Of a stretch of 64,000 nucleotides of DNA, positions 9,188-17,760 are shown in pieces. The stretch lies in assembly GCA_964346725.1 (NCBI GenBank), contig CAYFVM010000002.1, positions 109,600 through 173,599 of the forward strand. The letters run 5' to 3'. The DNA comes from UBA1715 sp964346725. GTDB lineage: Bacteria > Bacteroidota > Bacteroidia > Bacteroidales > UBA1715. The notes beneath the pieces were generated by a model. The model was given only the letters and a program-made list of their open reading frames with translations. It ran no database searches and was not told where the DNA came from. Each line of letters opens with the position of its first letter. Position 1 is the stretch's first letter. The translations under genes and the position numbers were made by a program.

Positions 9188-10741
9188 TTAGAATATTACA
9201 TCTTCGTGATTGTCTGTTTCAAATTTATATTCAAGAAAAGCATTCTCATTTGTCGGGACAACTTTTGTGTTAAATCCATATTTGCGTTTCCATTGAAACT
9301 CTATAGAAAAGATCCCTTTCTTTATGTGTGAAGCTATGTAAGGATGAACTTTAATAAATATTTTCTTGTCTTCTGTGTTTTCACGTATGTAAGATAGTTC
9401 ATTTTCGATTTCTTGAATTAAATTTATGCTTGGTGTTACAATTCCTGTCCCTTTACAACAAGGACAAGTCTCATTCGTATTTATTTTTTGTTCGGGACGG
9501 ACTCTCTGACGTGTAATTTGCATAAGCCCAAATTTTGTTAATGGCAAAATATTGTGTTTAGCTCTATCTCCAGCCATAGCCTCTCTCATCGTTTCGTATA
9601 GCTTTGTTTTGTTGACATTATCCTTCATGTCTATGAAGTCTACAATAATAATGCCACCCAAGTCGCGCAAACGTATTTGACGAGCTATTTCTATTGCCGA
9701 AGTAATGTTTACCTCTATCGCATTTCCTTCTTGGTCTTTGTCTGCTTTTATTCTATTTCCACTATTTACGTCAATAACATGGAGGGCCTCAGTTTTTTCG
9801 ATAATGAGGTATGCACCACTTTTAACAGGAATAGTTTTCCCAAATGAACTTTTTATTTGCCTTTCTATCCCATATTGCTCATAAATAGGAGGTCCTGCAG
9901 TATATAGACGAACAACTTTGGCATCCTGTGGTGATATTTCGGCAATGTAAGTTTTAACTTCATTGTAGAGATTTTTGTCGTCTACAACAATGTTGGTGTA
10001 TGATGGATTGTAAACATCGCGAATTAGTGAGGAAACCCTATCAACTTCTCGTTGTACGAGAAATGGGGTTTTGTTTTTCCCTTCTTGAATTTTTGTGAGT
10101 GTTTGATTCCATTTCTCAACAAGTTCTGCAATTTCTTTTTCTAATACTGATATATCACAGCTTTCAGCTAAGGTTCTAATGATTGCACCATAATTATTGG
10201 GAAGTAGGTTTTTAACAATCTTCTTCAACCTTGATTTCTCTTCAATCGATTCAATTTTTTGCGATATTGAAATCTTGTTAGAGAAAGGGATTAAAATAAT
10301 ATTTCTACCAGCAATTGAAATTTCTGCACTTAATTTAGGTCCTTTTGTTGATATGGGTTCTTTTGCAACTTGTACGAGTATAAGTTCTCCTATTTGAAGA
10401 AGGTCTGATACTATACCATTTTTATCAATTTCTGGTTCTAGATTTATAGAACAGAAGTTTGGATTTCGTTTGTTTTCAGAGATATTTTTTAGATAGGAGT
10501 GATATGATTCAAAGTTTGGACCTAAGTCGTTGTAGTGTAGAAATGCAGCATGTTCGTATCCTAAATTAACAAACACTGCATTGAGAGAGGGAATGATTTT
10601 TTTTATTTTGGCTAAAAAAATGTCTCCGACAGCAAAGTTTATATCATTATTACTAGAAACAATTTCCAACAATTTGGAATCTTCTAATAATGCTATGTCA
10701 ACGGAGTTTTTTCGCCCTCGTATTATAATTTCTTTGTTCAT
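9188..10741 (-). CDS. rng: Ribonuclease G/E family protein
   Basis: A 517-residue single-strand endoribonuclease, the length of RNase G rather than of long RNase E. An S1 RNA-binding domain lies at about 35-130 (VGDIFLAKIKKIIPSLNAVF), the catalytic core contains HVIDVNSGN and IIIVDFIDMKD with the metal-binding aspartates, and a zinc-link motif CPCC occurs near the C-terminus (ETCPCCKGTGIV). It takes part in rRNA maturation and mRNA turnover. Upstream are the 29-codon COX24-like gene and HU, an arrangement that suggests joint transcription. Confidence 0.94.
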   Translation of the reverse strand: MNKEIIIRGRKNSVDIALLEDSKLLEIVSSNNDINFAVGDIFLAKIKKIIPSLNAVFVNLGYEHAAFLHYNDLGPNFESYHSYLKNISENKRNPNFCSINLEPEIDKNGIVSDLLQIGELILVQVAKEPISTKGPKLSAEISIAGRNIILIPFSNKISISQKIESIEEKSRLKKIVKNLLPNNYGAIIRTLAESCDISVLEKEIAELVEKWNQTLTKIQEGKNKTPFLVQREVDRVSSLIRDVYNPSYTNIVVDDKNLYNEVKTYIAEISPQDAKVVRLYTAGPPIYEQYGIERQIKSSFGKTIPVKSGAYLIIEKTEALHVIDVNSGNRIKADKDQEGNAIEVNITSAIEIARQIRLRDLGGIIIVDFIDMKDNVNKTKLYETMREAMAGDRAKHNILPLTKFGLMQITRQRVRPEQKINTNETCPCCKGTGIVTPSINLIQEIENELSYIRENTEDKKIFIKVHPYIASHIKKGIFSIEFQWKRKYGFNTKVVPTNENAFLEYKFETDNHEDVIF

Positions 10742-10819
10742 GCACTTGTATTAAAAATAATCCATTATTGATTCAATAATGGATTATTTAAATGTGAATT
10801 TTAAAATTTAGAAATAATC

Positions 10820-10909
10820 TTATTTCTTTTTGTGACGATTCTTTCTCAATTGTTTTTTTCTTTTGTGTGTTGCCATTTTGTGGCGTTTATGTTTTTTTCC
10901 GTTTGGCAT
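10820..10909 (-). CDS. 29-residue COX24/AURKAIP1-like basic protein
   Basis: A complete short frame, ATG at 10907-10909 to TAA at 10820-10822, encoding 29 residues of which 17 are Lys, Arg or His (MPNGKKHKRHKMATHKRKK, then QLRKNRHKKK). This is the pattern of the COX24/AURKAIP1 C-terminal motif found in the mitochondrial small-subunit protein mS38 and in tiny proteins annotated across Bacteroidetes. By analogy it is probably a ribosomal small-subunit component. It lies between HU (18 bases upstream) and the RNase G gene. An unusually good Shine-Dalgarno precedes it. Confidence 0.9.
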   Translation of the reverse strand: MPNGKKHKRHKMATHKRKKQLRKNRHKKK

Positions 10910-10916
10910 AATTAAT

Positions 10917-10921
10917 CCTCC
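10917..10921 (-). promoter_or_regulatory. Strong Shine-Dalgarno GGAGG before the 29-codon gene
   Basis: On the minus strand the sequence TTGGAGGATTAATTATG places GGAGG 7 bases before the start codon, an optimal match and spacing. The other starts I inspected by eye in this window, including rplM, lack such a site, as expected for Bacteroidota. Confidence 0.8.
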
Positions 10922-10927
10922 AATGTA

Positions 10928-11212
10928 TTATTTAACGTTATTTTTGACTACTGTTATAAATGTCTTTGCTGGTTTGAAAGAAGGCACATTGTGTGCGGGT
11001 ATTTTTATCGTAGTATTTTTAGCAATATTACGAGCAGTTTTTTCTGCACGTTTTTTTATTACAAAACTCCCAAATCCTCTAAGATATACGTTATTTCCTT
11101 CTCGTAGTGATTTCTTGATTGCTTCCATCGAAGTTTCAATCGTTTTTTGAACAATTACTTTTTCAATGCCAGTTTTCTTAGAGACTTCGTTTACGATATC
11201 AGCCTTTGTCAT
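10928..11212 (-). CDS. HU/IHF family DNA-binding protein
   Basis: A 94-residue histone-like protein of usual length. The N-terminal helices (MTKADIVNEVSKKTGIEK) lead to GFGSFVIKKRAEKTARN and the DNA-binding arm ending KIPAHNVPSFKPAKTF, with the conserved proline at the tip region. HU proteins bend and compact DNA as dimers. A good promoter lies at 11262-11291, and the 29-codon gene and RNase G gene follow on the same strand. Confidence 0.95.
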   Translation of the reverse strand: MTKADIVNEVSKKTGIEKVIVQKTIETSMEAIKKSLREGNNVYLRGFGSFVIKKRAEKTARNIAKNTTIKIPAHNVPSFKPAKTFITVVKNNVK

Positions 11213-11261
11213 TTCTTTTATTTTTTAATTTTTGTTATACTTTATTTCCTTTAAAACCGTG

Positions 11262-11291
11262 CAAATGTACACTTATTATTTAATAATCAAA
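11262..11291 (-). promoter_or_regulatory. Bacteroides-type promoter of the HU gene
   Basis: Minus strand TTTG (11288-11291), 18-base spacer, then TACATTTG (11262-11269), an exact TAnnTTTG box. Predicted leader of about 45 bases to the HU start. It may drive HU, the 29-codon gene and the RNase gene together. Confidence 0.62.
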
Positions 11292-11315
11292 ATATTACGA
11301 ATATAAAAACTTGAA

Positions 11316-12032
11316 TTATTTCAATAGGGGATCTTCGGTATCAAATGCTTGTGATTGACAATTTCTATTTGCGAATCTATTATGTCTAATTAAAGCAAAA
11401 TCGCCTCGAATTGTGTCCCCAATTCGAGTAGCATGTTGAGCTTCTTTATAAAGAACAAGCATGTATGAATATACTCCTGATACCAATGGTTTTGTGTTAT
11501 TATGTTGGTAGTAACCCGTTGTTGTATCCATAGCAACCTCACCAATAAATAGGTTGTTCCTGTTGTCATAGTCAGTATAGATTCTTATTTTGGTTGAGTC
11601 ATTTCCTGTTTTGATAAATAATCTATTGTATGGGAATTGGTTAATACCTCCAATGTAGAAGAATCCGTTTTTATCATCGTTGAATGTTGTGTTTGGATTT
11701 ATACGGCATGGACATGCGGTATCATTTCCAGCAAGTAAAGAATCTCTCGCTTCTTGTACTGTACACAATTTTTGATAACTATGAACCCTGTAAGGCTCAA
11801 CGTATGATCCGAGTTCTGGGTGATATACCATAGAGTCACACATATGGTGATTGCTAGGTGTTATAACTGGATATACAGTGATGGAAGCTCCCGATGCTGT
11901 ATCAACAACAATAGTTCTTGCCATTATACCTTCAACCTTGCAATCAAGGGTTTCTTCCGGATCGCTACAAGATGTGATTGTGAGTGCTGAAAATCCTAGC
12001 AGACAAAGTATTGTTACAAAGTAGTTTTTCAT
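11316..12032 (-). CDS. Lipoprotein of unknown function
   Basis: A 238-residue protein with a lipoprotein signal (ALTITSCSD, lipidated C22). The mature part has several cysteines, including a CPC triplet (DTACPCRIN) and a C-terminal NRNCQSQ, and beta-rich stretches such as GVYSYMLVLYKEA. I do not recognise a family. It has its own promoter (12092-12121) and about 100 bases on each side, so it is probably monocistronic. Confidence 0.72.
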   Translation of the reverse strand: MKNYFVTILCLLGFSALTITSCSDPEETLDCKVEGIMARTIVVDTASGASITVYPVITPSNHHMCDSMVYHPELGSYVEPYRVHSYQKLCTVQEARDSLLAGNDTACPCRINPNTTFNDDKNGFFYIGGINQFPYNRLFIKTGNDSTKIRIYTDYDNRNNLFIGEVAMDTTTGYYQHNNTKPLVSGVYSYMLVLYKEAQHATRIGDTIRGDFALIRHNRFANRNCQSQAFDTEDPLLK

Positions 12033-12091
12033 GGCTTTATAGTTTTATGTTTTTGCTGTAATAATTAATTTATAACAAATTCGTATTGAAG

Positions 12092-12121
12092 CAAATATAC
12101 TTATAAAATTTAGAAAATCAA
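12092..12121 (-). promoter_or_regulatory. Bacteroides-type promoter of the 238-residue lipoprotein
   Basis: Minus strand TTG (12119-12121), 19-base spacer, then TATATTTG (12092-12099), an exact -7 match. The leader to the ATG at 12032 would be about 55 bases. The upstream half lies just after the ppiD stop. Confidence 0.6.
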
Positions 12122-12136
12122 TACACTCCGATTTAT

Positions 12137-14251
12137 TTAATTGAAATTAAGCCTATTGTCTTCTATTTCAGCTTTGTCTTCTAATATCTTGTATATATTG
12201 TTTGTGATTGTAGATGCTGCGCGTTGTCTTTGTCCTTGGATTTCTTTTTCAGGAGTAGTTATGTCACCTACTTTTTTAGAAGTTACTTGTGCTACATACA
12301 CACCACGTTCTCCAGCTATAGGATTTGTTATAGCTTTTTCATCCATAGTAGAAAGGGTCGCAAAAAGAGTAGGTTCTACTCCAATGCCAGGTCCACTCAT
12401 GGTTGAGAATGAAAGATTTGTAGATGGTAGAATATCAAGTGCTTTTGCTTGAGAAAGTGATTCTAGAGATGTGTATTTTATTCCTTTCAATTCATCTAAA
12501 ATCTGTTTTTTCTTTTGTTCTTTTCTGTATTCATCGGTAACAATTTCTTTTACTTGATCTAATTTTGCAATACCTTTTTCATCAACTGATGCAATTACTG
12601 CAATTAAGAATTTGTCTCCACAACGGAATATTTCTGAAACTTCACCAATTTTTTCTTTGTTTTGGTGTGCCCAACGAATTACTTGTCTTGAATCGTCTAT
12701 GCCTGGAATAACACGTTGCTCAGCAGGAGTGTTGTTTGCATATTTCAAAACCAATGATTTGTCTTTTTCTATAGCTGATTCAAAAGCTTCTTTTGTTCTA
12801 TTATCAGAAACGAATTTTATAGCATTCTGATATACATATGAACGTGTTGCTTGTGAGTATGTTACAGCTTTTGCAAATGTTTGTATTTGTACTCTTTTTG
12901 ATTTAGGTCCTTGTTCTAGAATTTGAATCAAGTGTACACCATAATTAGATGGAGCAACGTATAGTTTTCCTTTTTCTCCAAAGAAACTTGAATCTTGGAA
13001 AGAAGGAACCATTTCACCTTCTTTAAACCAATCTATAATACCACCATTGATTCCTGAAGCAGAATCTTTTGAATATTGACGTGCCAATCCTGCAAAGTCA
13101 GCTCCGTTTTCTATTAAAGTCTTTAAACTATCAATAGTTTGGTATGCATTTTCACCATCAACGAGTATGTGACGAACTTTAGCTGAATCAGCCCCTGGAC
13201 GTATGTCTGAGATTTTTGTTATTTTATAGCTATTGTTTTCAAAATAAACAGGAGTAATGTCACCTATATTGCCATTGAAAGCAAAAGAGTCAATACTTGG
13301 AGCCAAACTACCTTTTTTGTTGTATGTAGGGTTGAATTTTTCATCTGAGTTAAGATTCAAGAAAACTGCATCGTTTTTGTTGTTCTTGAAATCATCGGCT
13401 TTCGCAATTACAGTTTGTTCAATTGCTTTAATGTCTTCTGCCGTAGGAATGATGTCATAAGTAATGTATTCGATTGTAACACCAGCTTCTTGTTCGAAAC
13501 GTTTTTCGTGATTGATTGTTTTGTAGAATTTTTCTAAGTCTTTATCATTAACCGCTATGGTGCTATCTGCTATGCTTTCGTATGGTATTCTAACAAAATT
13601 AATGTCGAATTGGTTGTTTTTAGTTTGAGCGCTATTTTCAGCTTCTAATTTTGTAAAATAGATGCCGTTTGAAATAAGGCTTACATATTTTCTACGTAAT
13701 GTATTTTCGTGAAGAGCTTTTTCAAATTGAATCCAATTTGAATAAAATTCTGGGTTGTTTTCTTTTGCAGCTGATAAATTGCTTAATACATTAACAAGCA
13801 TGTCTTTATCGAATGCACCAGTTTGTGGATTGGTGAAATAATATTGTAATTCAGGATCAATGTTTTCACCAATAGTAATGTCTTCGATTTCTTCGTCAGA
13901 AATGCCATAAACATTTAAGTTCTTTTTGAATGTGCTCAAGCCGAGTTCGGTATAGCATTCTTCAAAAAGTTTGCCTGTTAAAAATGAGGTCCATGCATTG
14001 GTATAGATTTGTTCTCTTTGCCCGTATGATAATTCTTGACCGTTAGTTTTTTGTTGGTTTTCCAACATTTCGAAGATGCTATAATATTCGTCGTATGAAT
14101 ATTCTTTTCCGTTAATTTCTGCAATCACATTGCTTTGTTTTGAAGAGAATAGAGATGTATCCAAACCTGTGAGAATGAATGCCAACATTGCTAAACCGAT
14201 AACTACGGTTAATATCCATGTGTTTTTCCTTAAAGATTGTATAGCTGCCAT
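12137..14251 (-). CDS. ppiD: PpiD/SurA-like membrane-anchored peptidyl-prolyl isomerase
   Basis: A 704-residue periplasmic foldase. One N-terminal membrane helix (about 12-33, WILTVVIGLAMLAFILTGLD) anchors it, a SurA-like N-terminal chaperone region follows, then one parvulin domain at about 350-445 (KVRHILVDGENAY, FAGLARQYSKDSASGINGG, GVHLIQILE) and a long C-terminal region. It should assist folding of outer-membrane proteins. It has its own promoter at 14296-14324 and follows the lptC group on the same strand after about 100 bases. Confidence 0.92.
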   Translation of the reverse strand: MAAIQSLRKNTWILTVVIGLAMLAFILTGLDTSLFSSKQSNVIAEINGKEYSYDEYYSIFEMLENQQKTNGQELSYGQREQIYTNAWTSFLTGKLFEECYTELGLSTFKKNLNVYGISDEEIEDITIGENIDPELQYYFTNPQTGAFDKDMLVNVLSNLSAAKENNPEFYSNWIQFEKALHENTLRRKYVSLISNGIYFTKLEAENSAQTKNNQFDINFVRIPYESIADSTIAVNDKDLEKFYKTINHEKRFEQEAGVTIEYITYDIIPTAEDIKAIEQTVIAKADDFKNNKNDAVFLNLNSDEKFNPTYNKKGSLAPSIDSFAFNGNIGDITPVYFENNSYKITKISDIRPGADSAKVRHILVDGENAYQTIDSLKTLIENGADFAGLARQYSKDSASGINGGIIDWFKEGEMVPSFQDSSFFGEKGKLYVAPSNYGVHLIQILEQGPKSKRVQIQTFAKAVTYSQATRSYVYQNAIKFVSDNRTKEAFESAIEKDKSLVLKYANNTPAEQRVIPGIDDSRQVIRWAHQNKEKIGEVSEIFRCGDKFLIAVIASVDEKGIAKLDQVKEIVTDEYRKEQKKKQILDELKGIKYTSLESLSQAKALDILPSTNLSFSTMSGPGIGVEPTLFATLSTMDEKAITNPIAGERGVYVAQVTSKKVGDITTPEKEIQGQRQRAASTITNNIYKILEDKAEIEDNRLNFN

Positions 14252-14295
14252 ATCGTTTATTTAATTCTTTTTGTTTGTTCTTGTTTTCAAGTTGG

Positions 14296-14324
14296 CAAAG
14301 ATAATAAAATTGCCAAATTGCCAA
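14296..14324 (-). promoter_or_regulatory. Bacteroides-type promoter of ppiD
   Basis: Minus strand TTG (14322-14324), 18-base spacer, then TATCTTTG (14296-14303). Predicted leader of about 40 bases. This suggests ppiD is not only read through from the upstream lptC operon. Confidence 0.55.
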
Positions 14325-14355
14325 TGAAAGTGATGAATAATTTTAGGTTGGTTAC

Positions 14356-14580
14356 TTAGCTTTGTTCTTTCATTTGATTGTTTTTAGTAGATTTTCTTCT
14401 ATGTCTTCGATACAGATACATGGCAAATGTGAGTATAAATAGGATACCAAATTTTATACTTTCTTCGTCAAATCCGGCATAGTATATATTAACAATCGCC
14501 GTTACTAATGAAGTTGCTGCAATGGTCAACCATGCATATTCCATTATTATCTGATAGGTATTATATCGTTCTGTTTTCAT
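14356..14580 (-). CDS. Small two-helix membrane protein, unknown
   Basis: A 74-residue protein with two hydrophobic helices (about 12-32 and 41-58) and a strongly basic tail (YRRHRRKSTKNN). Its start overlaps the lptC stop by 4 bases, which argues that it is a real, translationally coupled gene. I do not know a function. Position suggests a part in the envelope or LPS export context, but that is only inference. Confidence 0.72.
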   Translation of the reverse strand: MKTERYNTYQIIMEYAWLTIAATSLVTAIVNIYYAGFDEESIKFGILFILTFAMYLYRRHRRKSTKNNQMKEQS

Positions 14581-15173
14581 TCTTCTTCGCTGTTTGGTAG
14601 GTTTTCTCCTTCAAAAGAAATAACTCCGGTTACTTTTTTTACTTGCCAATCATTAAATTGGTCATCTGATTTGAATCCTTCTCCGTATATGATATCATCG
14701 GGGGTAGAGACTTGTACTTTTTTGTCGGAGTATATTATACCTTCTTTTTGATTCCATACAAGGTATTCGGTATAAATTGTTTCCCCGTCTTTTTTGTTTT
14801 TAGCAACAACATTCCCTCTAGCTTCCCATATATTCCTATTTTCATAGTTGATGGCATAGTTTGCCGAAATCATTGTGAGCGTGTCAGATTCTGGTGTGAA
14901 CTGGGCTACACTAATACCTTCCGGAAATTCCATAATAGATTCTTCTGCTTCGTCATTGGTCTTTTTCTTAAGCATACTTGGAGTAGAAATTGCGATGACA
15001 ATGTTGCCATATTCCGCCTGCGTAAAGTGTATGTCTTTCCCCAATAGTTCCGGTAATTTCTCTAATTCCGAAACTTTTATGACATTTTTTATATCGTTCT
15101 TACAAGAAAAAAGCAGTATGATAGACAAGGTTGCTATCATACTGCTTTTAATGTTTTTTGCTATTAGTCCCAC
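14577..15173 (-). CDS. lptC: LPS export protein LptC, lipoprotein form
   Basis: A 198-residue protein with a lipidated cysteine at C24 (IILLFSCKND) instead of the membrane helix seen in proteobacterial LptC, as usual in Bacteroidota. The beta-jellyroll pattern is visible in LTMISANYAINYE, WEARGNVVAKNKKDGETIYT and IIYGEGFKSDDQF. It would hand LPS from the LptBFG transporter to the LptA bridge. It overlaps the TPR gene by 1 base (TAATG-type junction) and the 74-residue gene by 4 bases. Confidence 0.9.
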   Translation of the reverse strand: MGLIAKNIKSSMIATLSIILLFSCKNDIKNVIKVSELEKLPELLGKDIHFTQAEYGNIVIAISTPSMLKKKTNDEAEESIMEFPEGISVAQFTPESDTLTMISANYAINYENRNIWEARGNVVAKNKKDGETIYTEYLVWNQKEGIIYSDKKVQVSTPDDIIYGEGFKSDDQFNDWQVKKVTGVISFEGENLPNSEEE

Positions 15174-16489
15174 TATTTTACTTTAGCAGTTGTAGTTGCA
15201 TTTATCCAGCATCCTACAGTTTGTGTTGAACCTTCTGTAACGTTGTATCCAAATAAGGCCTCTACATCTGGGAAATGTGATTTGTAGCTTGCTGCATTGT
15301 TATTCGCTTGTGAAGAAATAGAAGGATCTACTGCCTTTGCTTTCATACACATATCGTATGCTAACCAATAGATTTTCCATTTTTCTAAGTCAGGGAATTC
15401 TGCTCCAGAAGAGCAACTATTTACACTTTCGGCATATTTGTTTGCTATAACAAGATATGCATTCCCAAGTTTTGAATTGAGCGAAAGAGCTTTGTTTGCA
15501 TATGAAACAGCAGTTGAGCCATATGAATTTACAGCCATTTTATAGTATATAACAGCTTTTACAGAATTATCTGTTTCCATATCCAGGGCTTGTTTATAGT
15601 ATTCTATAGCTTTGACTTTCTGATTTTTTGCAGCATACATATCGCCAATTGCACGTTTTGATTGAGCAGATGGTTCTAGTTTATCAAGTTCTACTGCTGC
15701 TTTGAAATAAAGCTCTGTAGATGCGCATTTGTCACCCATTGAATTTGTAATCTTTTTTAGCAAGTCAATATCGGTTGGGTTTGCATTGAATTGTGGCTCA
15801 AATAATGCAATTAAGTCATCGCATGTGGGATTCAGAGTAATGAATAAATTATCAATATATTCTTTTTGTGCTTTGAAGTCAGCTGAATATTTATCATTTT
15901 TTGCAATTCGCATAGCAAAAACGTCAGAAATCTTTTGGTAAAGAAATATAGCTTCAGCTTTTGGTAATGACTGGTCTTGGTATTTAGATACTGCCGTTAA
16001 AAAACAATAAACCATTGTTTTTAAATCGGATTTATTACCCATGCTGTCAAATGATTTGCGACAATATTCATATGCTTCGCTATATTTATTAGGAGATAGT
16101 ACGTAAAGATCCGATCCTTTTAAACCAATGTATCTAGATTCTTCACCATAGTATTGAATACGTCTGTCATAAATCATCATGACGGTATCAATATACGCTT
16201 GTTTTTTTACAGCGTCTTTTTCACTTCGTGCCAATGCAGAATACATGTTTGTTCCGTTAGGGTAGTACATGTTTTTAGATGCTTGAGGGCAGCTAAAGAA
16301 TACTTTTCGCCAAGCATTGAATGTTTCCTTGGTGAATGCCCCTGTTTTTGATTCATTTGTGTAGCGCAGTTGGTAGATGGTGAGATTTGCTGCACATGCA
16401 GAATCCATTCCTGTATTTCCTTGTTCCTGAGAAAATCCAAATAGCCCTAAAGTTAAAAAGGCTGACGCTAATATTACTAATCGTTTCAT
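15173..16489 (-). CDS. Secreted tetratricopeptide-repeat protein
   Basis: A 438-residue protein with a signal peptide (ending about GLFGFSQ, residue 20). The second half contains TPR-like helix pairs, e.g. AIGDMYAAKNQKVKAIEYYK and AVSYANKALSLNSKLGNAYL. It probably acts as a periplasmic scaffold. It lies between an outer-membrane protein gene (2 bases upstream) and lptC (1-base overlap), so it is co-expressed with envelope assembly genes. No enzymatic motif is seen. Confidence 0.85.
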   Translation of the reverse strand: MKRLVILASAFLTLGLFGFSQEQGNTGMDSACAANLTIYQLRYTNESKTGAFTKETFNAWRKVFFSCPQASKNMYYPNGTNMYSALARSEKDAVKKQAYIDTVMMIYDRRIQYYGEESRYIGLKGSDLYVLSPNKYSEAYEYCRKSFDSMGNKSDLKTMVYCFLTAVSKYQDQSLPKAEAIFLYQKISDVFAMRIAKNDKYSADFKAQKEYIDNLFITLNPTCDDLIALFEPQFNANPTDIDLLKKITNSMGDKCASTELYFKAAVELDKLEPSAQSKRAIGDMYAAKNQKVKAIEYYKQALDMETDNSVKAVIYYKMAVNSYGSTAVSYANKALSLNSKLGNAYLVIANKYAESVNSCSSGAEFPDLEKWKIYWLAYDMCMKAKAVDPSISSQANNNAASYKSHFPDVEALFGYNVTEGSTQTVGCWINATTTAKVK

Positions 16490-16491
16490 TG

Positions 16492-17760
16492 TTAATTAAT
16501 TTTTCGTTTACTAAACCAAACTTCTTGCAAAGTTACATTTATTTTAATTTGCATATATGTTTCATGCAAAGATTTTGCCAAACTTTTATTTCCTCTTGAA
16601 CCAAAGTCTATAGAGAGTCCCAGAGAATTGTGTGTGTGTCTTGATTTGATTTGTGTCCCAATTGTTACACCATATTCTTGCGCTTGTGCCGTTTCTCCTT
16701 CGTAAGCGAATATAATTGGTAAGTCTGCGTAGTGTGCTCCAATTCTAATTGGGATGCGCTTATAGAATTTTGATGATTTATAGTCTGGAACCAATTCTCC
16801 TCCGAGTTTTATAAATCTCGTAGTCGTAAGGTCTTTGTCTTTTGTGCCGTAGCATGAAATGTTTTCCCAATTTTGTAAACCAGCATCTATGCCCAATACG
16901 TATTTGTTTTCGGCTTTAAATCCAATACCTAGTGCTAATTCGCCTGGAATATCGGTATGTGCTCTCGTTATGTTTTTGACGACAGTATCTTTCCCAATTT
17001 CTGTTACTCCGCTAATTATATATGAATTAAAGGTCTCGGTTGCTTTATATGATAATGATTGTTCTTTTTTCCAAGTAGCACCGAATGTGAGTGTTTTTCC
17101 TTCGTTGATTTTCCAATTGTACTGAAGTCCAAGTCCCCATAAGAAACCTGTTGTTTTGTATTCCAAATCTTTCCGAGAATAAAAGGCTGAAGATTCTTCA
17201 AAATAATTTTCTCCGGTATAGTTTGTTGTCCCAAATAGGTAAGCCAAATTTGCTCCAAGAGAAAGACCTTTGAATATGCGGACACCTGTACTTAATACAA
17301 ATTGATTAATTCCACCATCTCCTTTGTACGAGTATTGAGCAAGCGAATCGGAATAGCTCATGTTGTATCCCACACTATTTAATGGAAGCATACCTACAGC
17401 ACATCCCCAACGGTTTGGAATGATAGGGAATGCAAGAGAGAATGATTCTACACCAGCACTTGTTTGTGTTGCAGAGATATTGTTTTCTTCAGCTTTTCGG
17501 ATATTGGCACCTAAACCTACATTAAAAAGGAATGTCTCGCCTTTTATACTTGACTGGTGAGCCGGATTGACTAAATTTATCTGAGTAGGGCTTAATAGTC
17601 CTACACTGATACCACCCATTGCCTGATTGTAGGCAGTTGTGTTTGTATAAATGTCACCATAGCCATAGCGTGAAAATGGTGATGTTGTTTGTCGTTGCGC
17701 AAGCAATTGATTGCCTACCAATAGTAAACTTACTATGATAAAGAAGGTTCTATTTCTCAT
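16492..17760 (-). CDS. Outer-membrane beta-barrel protein
   Basis: A 422-residue protein with a signal peptide (MRNRTFFIIVSLLLVGNQLLAQ). FSRYGYGDIY and YNQAMGGISVGLLSPTQIN near the N-terminus, followed by many amphipathic strands, match a Bacteroidota outer-membrane protein family that resembles long FadL/PorV-type barrels. I choose the ATG at 17760 because the signal peptide starts there; a TTG at 17787 is unlikely. It overlaps the end of coaX by 11 bases and precedes the TPR gene by 2 bases. Confidence 0.85.
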   Translation of the reverse strand: MRNRTFFIIVSLLLVGNQLLAQRQTTSPFSRYGYGDIYTNTTAYNQAMGGISVGLLSPTQINLVNPAHQSSIKGETFLFNVGLGANIRKAEENNISATQTSAGVESFSLAFPIIPNRWGCAVGMLPLNSVGYNMSYSDSLAQYSYKGDGGINQFVLSTGVRIFKGLSLGANLAYLFGTTNYTGENYFEESSAFYSRKDLEYKTTGFLWGLGLQYNWKINEGKTLTFGATWKKEQSLSYKATETFNSYIISGVTEIGKDTVVKNITRAHTDIPGELALGIGFKAENKYVLGIDAGLQNWENISCYGTKDKDLTTTRFIKLGGELVPDYKSSKFYKRIPIRIGAHYADLPIIFAYEGETAQAQEYGVTIGTQIKSRHTHNSLGLSIDFGSRGNKSLAKSLHETYMQIKINVTLQEVWFSKRKIN

